A stretch of DNA of 64,000 nucleotides from Cystobasidium ongulense (Eukaryota; Basidiomycota; Cystobasidiomycetes; Cystobasidiales; Cystobasidiaceae), in contig BQUP01000006.1 in NCBI GenBank assembly GCA_022835595.1, positions 620,001 through 684,000 of the forward strand, read 5' to 3'. A program made the position numbers and the translations under genes. Below, piece by piece: positions 62,148 through 64,000 of this stretch. Every line of letters starts with the position of its first letter. The first letter of the stretch is position 1. A model generated the notes under the pieces. That model searched no databases and had not been told where the DNA came from. It saw only the letters and a program-made list of their open reading frames with translations.

Positions 62148-64000
62148 ATGAACTCGAGCAGCAGCTCGGAAGACCACCTCAAGAAAGCTCGTCTGTCTGA
62201 TGTAAAGATGGTCTCGGCACGCCTACTCTGCCTCGTGGTCACAGTTGTGATCTTCGCAGGCAGTTTAGCAGGCGTAAAGGCTCAGCTGCTATCAGCGGAC
62301 TTTACGCAGTGCTTGCAAGCGGCTGAGCAGGCTCCAGACAACCAAAAACTTGTCATCAATAACGTCTACGCTCAGCTTGACACGGGCAGAGAATCTGGAG
62401 GCAGCGAAGGTGATAATACAGGTCATCAGGCATGGCTGCGTCTTGTCGCACTCGGAGAAACTGGCAGTCAATCTGACGGTTTCAGCAATGAGACAAACTA
62501 TCTAGGTAAGTTATCTGTGCATTCTCAATCTACTTATGAGAATACTGGCTTACTATGCTCGCCCCGTTCCATCACCCGCCTCTACAGCCACACTTGTAGT
62601 GGAGACCTCGATCCTATCCTTTGTGCCGCATTCGAACCAGACTTCGCTCTGCTCAAGCATCATTACAGCTGCAGAATTAATTGACAACAATAGCAACATC
62701 ACCGCAGAGCAATATCCCGATCCCGGTGGCTGTCCATACGGGCCAGGCCAAATTCTTATCGGCTACAAGGTTCCCCTTGGCGATATTGGATTGCAAGACT
62801 ACTATCCTCTGTCTACTCTATCTACCCGCCTCAGAGTCTTGGATACCTCAGTACCGCCGCTTCAGCTTGCTTGTATCGATGTGCATACAACACCCCACTA
62901 TGCCGATTCAACAAGTGCCGTTGCACGAGACAAGAGCGTCTCGATCTATAGTGCAATACTATGGATTCCCATAGCAACTTTTATTGCCTATGTGATCGTT
63001 AATATAACCGCAAGGATCTATGCCGCCACTACACTCACTCGTGAAGAGCGCGAGGCAGCATTGGCATCCTCACTCACTGTCAAACTTAGCGATCCGACAA
63101 AGATAGAACGCCTTCGGGAGATACTACTCGAGACGGCAGTGGGCAGAAGCGTGATTCGCTCAAGAAGCTTGACTCGTTTCATCACGCCGGGCGTTGGTGA
63201 TGTCCTTGGTCTATTTCAGTGGATAGCTATGATAGGCATGTGTAGCGTTGTCTGGCAGGGCTACGCATACGCAATCTTCTCTACGCTAGCTTGGAGCATG
63301 CTAGCTTTCAGTACGTTACTTTTCTAGTCTCAATCACAGACGCCCTTCTGAACAGGCTTCAACTAATCTGGTGCCTGTTCCTATAGATACAACGCTCGTT
63401 TCGTCAGCTGCAGAACACACCGATCCAGCTTACTCACGAGCGTGGTACCCACCACCCGCGTTCCGCTATAATTCAGACAGTATCTTCGATGAGCCGAGCT
63501 CTCCTTTCTACTTTTCAGCGCAACAAAAATATAGCAACCTGCTCAACATCCCCGCTACAGGAGCATACAATACCACCAATGCGACAAGTGCGGCGATATA
63601 CCCATCGCAAGCTGAAGTACAAGGGATAGCTTCGTTCTCTGCGATAATCGGATTACGTCCACAAGACTTGTTCGCGAACTGTCTTACTTTCTTCACTATT
63701 CTACTCGGCGGCGTCTTGCTCGTCTCGTTGATACCCGCTGCGATTGCTTATGCCTTGCGACTGGCCGGCAAAGATGCTTCTGCTGGAGGCCACGCACGGA
63801 AGGGTCGAAACAGCACAATCTCACAAGATTCTGAAGTCAGTCACGAACCTCCTCAATTGTCAACCTACGAACTCTCGCGTACACGCCTGCAATCTTCAAC
63901 TGGCCGAAGCGAGATCGACAGCAATACAGGCTCATTCCCATACAACAAGGAGCAAGGATTACCGAATAGAGCAAGTAACGCAAGCGATGGTGCTGAGATG
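62148..64000 (+). CDS. TRP-like (Flc/Pkd2 family) membrane protein, 3' end beyond window
   Basis: Incomplete: the gene continues past 64000. The start MNSSSSSEDHLKKARLSDVK leads to a hydrophobic signal (LLCLVVTVVIFAGSLAGVKA). The lumenal ML-like/TRP_N domain follows: FTQCLQAAEQAPDNQKLVIN, WLRLVALGETG, ATLVVETSILSFVPHSNQTS, CPYGPGQILIGYKVPLGD and TRLRVLDTSVPPLQLACIDV. Membrane segments start with SAILWIPIATFIAYVIVNIT, then GLFQWIAMIGMCSVVWQGYA and FFTILLGGVLLVSLIPAAIA. A Ser-rich cytosolic loop lies at the window edge. The family includes the fungal Flc flavin carriers and fission-yeast Pkd2, tied to cell wall, Ca2+ and membrane trafficking. Two introns (after 62504 and 63315) join in frame. 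Confidence 0.88.

Overview
This is nuclear DNA from a fungus, most likely a basidiomycete. Almost every gene is cut by short GT-AG introns, mostly 45-90 bases. The gene set is fungal: a velvet regulator, an ERT1/AcuK-type zinc-cluster factor, an Msb1/Mug8-domain protein, an ABCC drug pump, a cryptochrome-DASH and a TRP-like membrane protein. I cannot place it below subphylum. Twenty-six protein genes are supported, the last one running off the right edge. I see no rRNA, tRNA, CRISPR array or mobile element.

Layout. 1-8.5 kb: a damaged or mis-spliced Ap4A-type Nudix gene (-), an Msb1/Mug8 polarity protein (+), a second Nudix gene of the diphosphoinositol-polyphosphate type (-) and mitochondrial adrenodoxin reductase ARH1 (-). 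8.7-14 kb: a single-exon PPR protein (+) and a VelB-like velvet factor (-). 14-18.5 kb: a gene-poor gap of about 4.5 kb. 18.5-25.3 kb: mRNA exporter MEX67, a tiny five-exon CENP-S/MHF1 gene, CAAX protease STE24 (-) and an aldo-keto reductase. 25.7-34.8 kb: phosphatase PTC7, transcription factor ERT1 and the G-alpha exchange factor RIC8 (-). 35.5-39.4 kb: three small hydrophilic proteins in a row (two are diverged tandem paralogs, the third has two DUF3072-like units), then riboflavin synthase. 39.7-49.4 kb: a large acidic low-complexity protein (-), DPM1, an Rtc3/SBDS-like protein and cryptochrome-DASH. 49.8-64 kb: an ABCC transporter, a CHFR-like RING ligase fused to a DM9/DUF3421 domain (-), a second aldo-keto reductase, mitochondrial ribosomal protein bS18m and a TRP-like membrane protein.

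Genes do not form operons. Several share short divergent upstream regions (ARH1/PPR, STE24/AKR, acidic protein/DPM1, CHFR-like/AKR2). Recurrent themes are mitochondria (ARH1, PPR, PTC7, bS18m), glucose and stress response (ERT1, Rtc3-like, the small hydrophilic trio), polarity and G-protein signalling (Msb1-like, RIC8, STE24) and light/development (velvet, cryptochrome-DASH).

The most unusual points are micro-exons of 4, 6 and 7 bases needed or supported by conserved protein frames, the CHFR-like RING plus DM9 fusion, the tandem pair of uncharacterised small proteins beside a double-DUF3072 protein, and a strong 5'-GC to 3'-AT gradient inside single genes.
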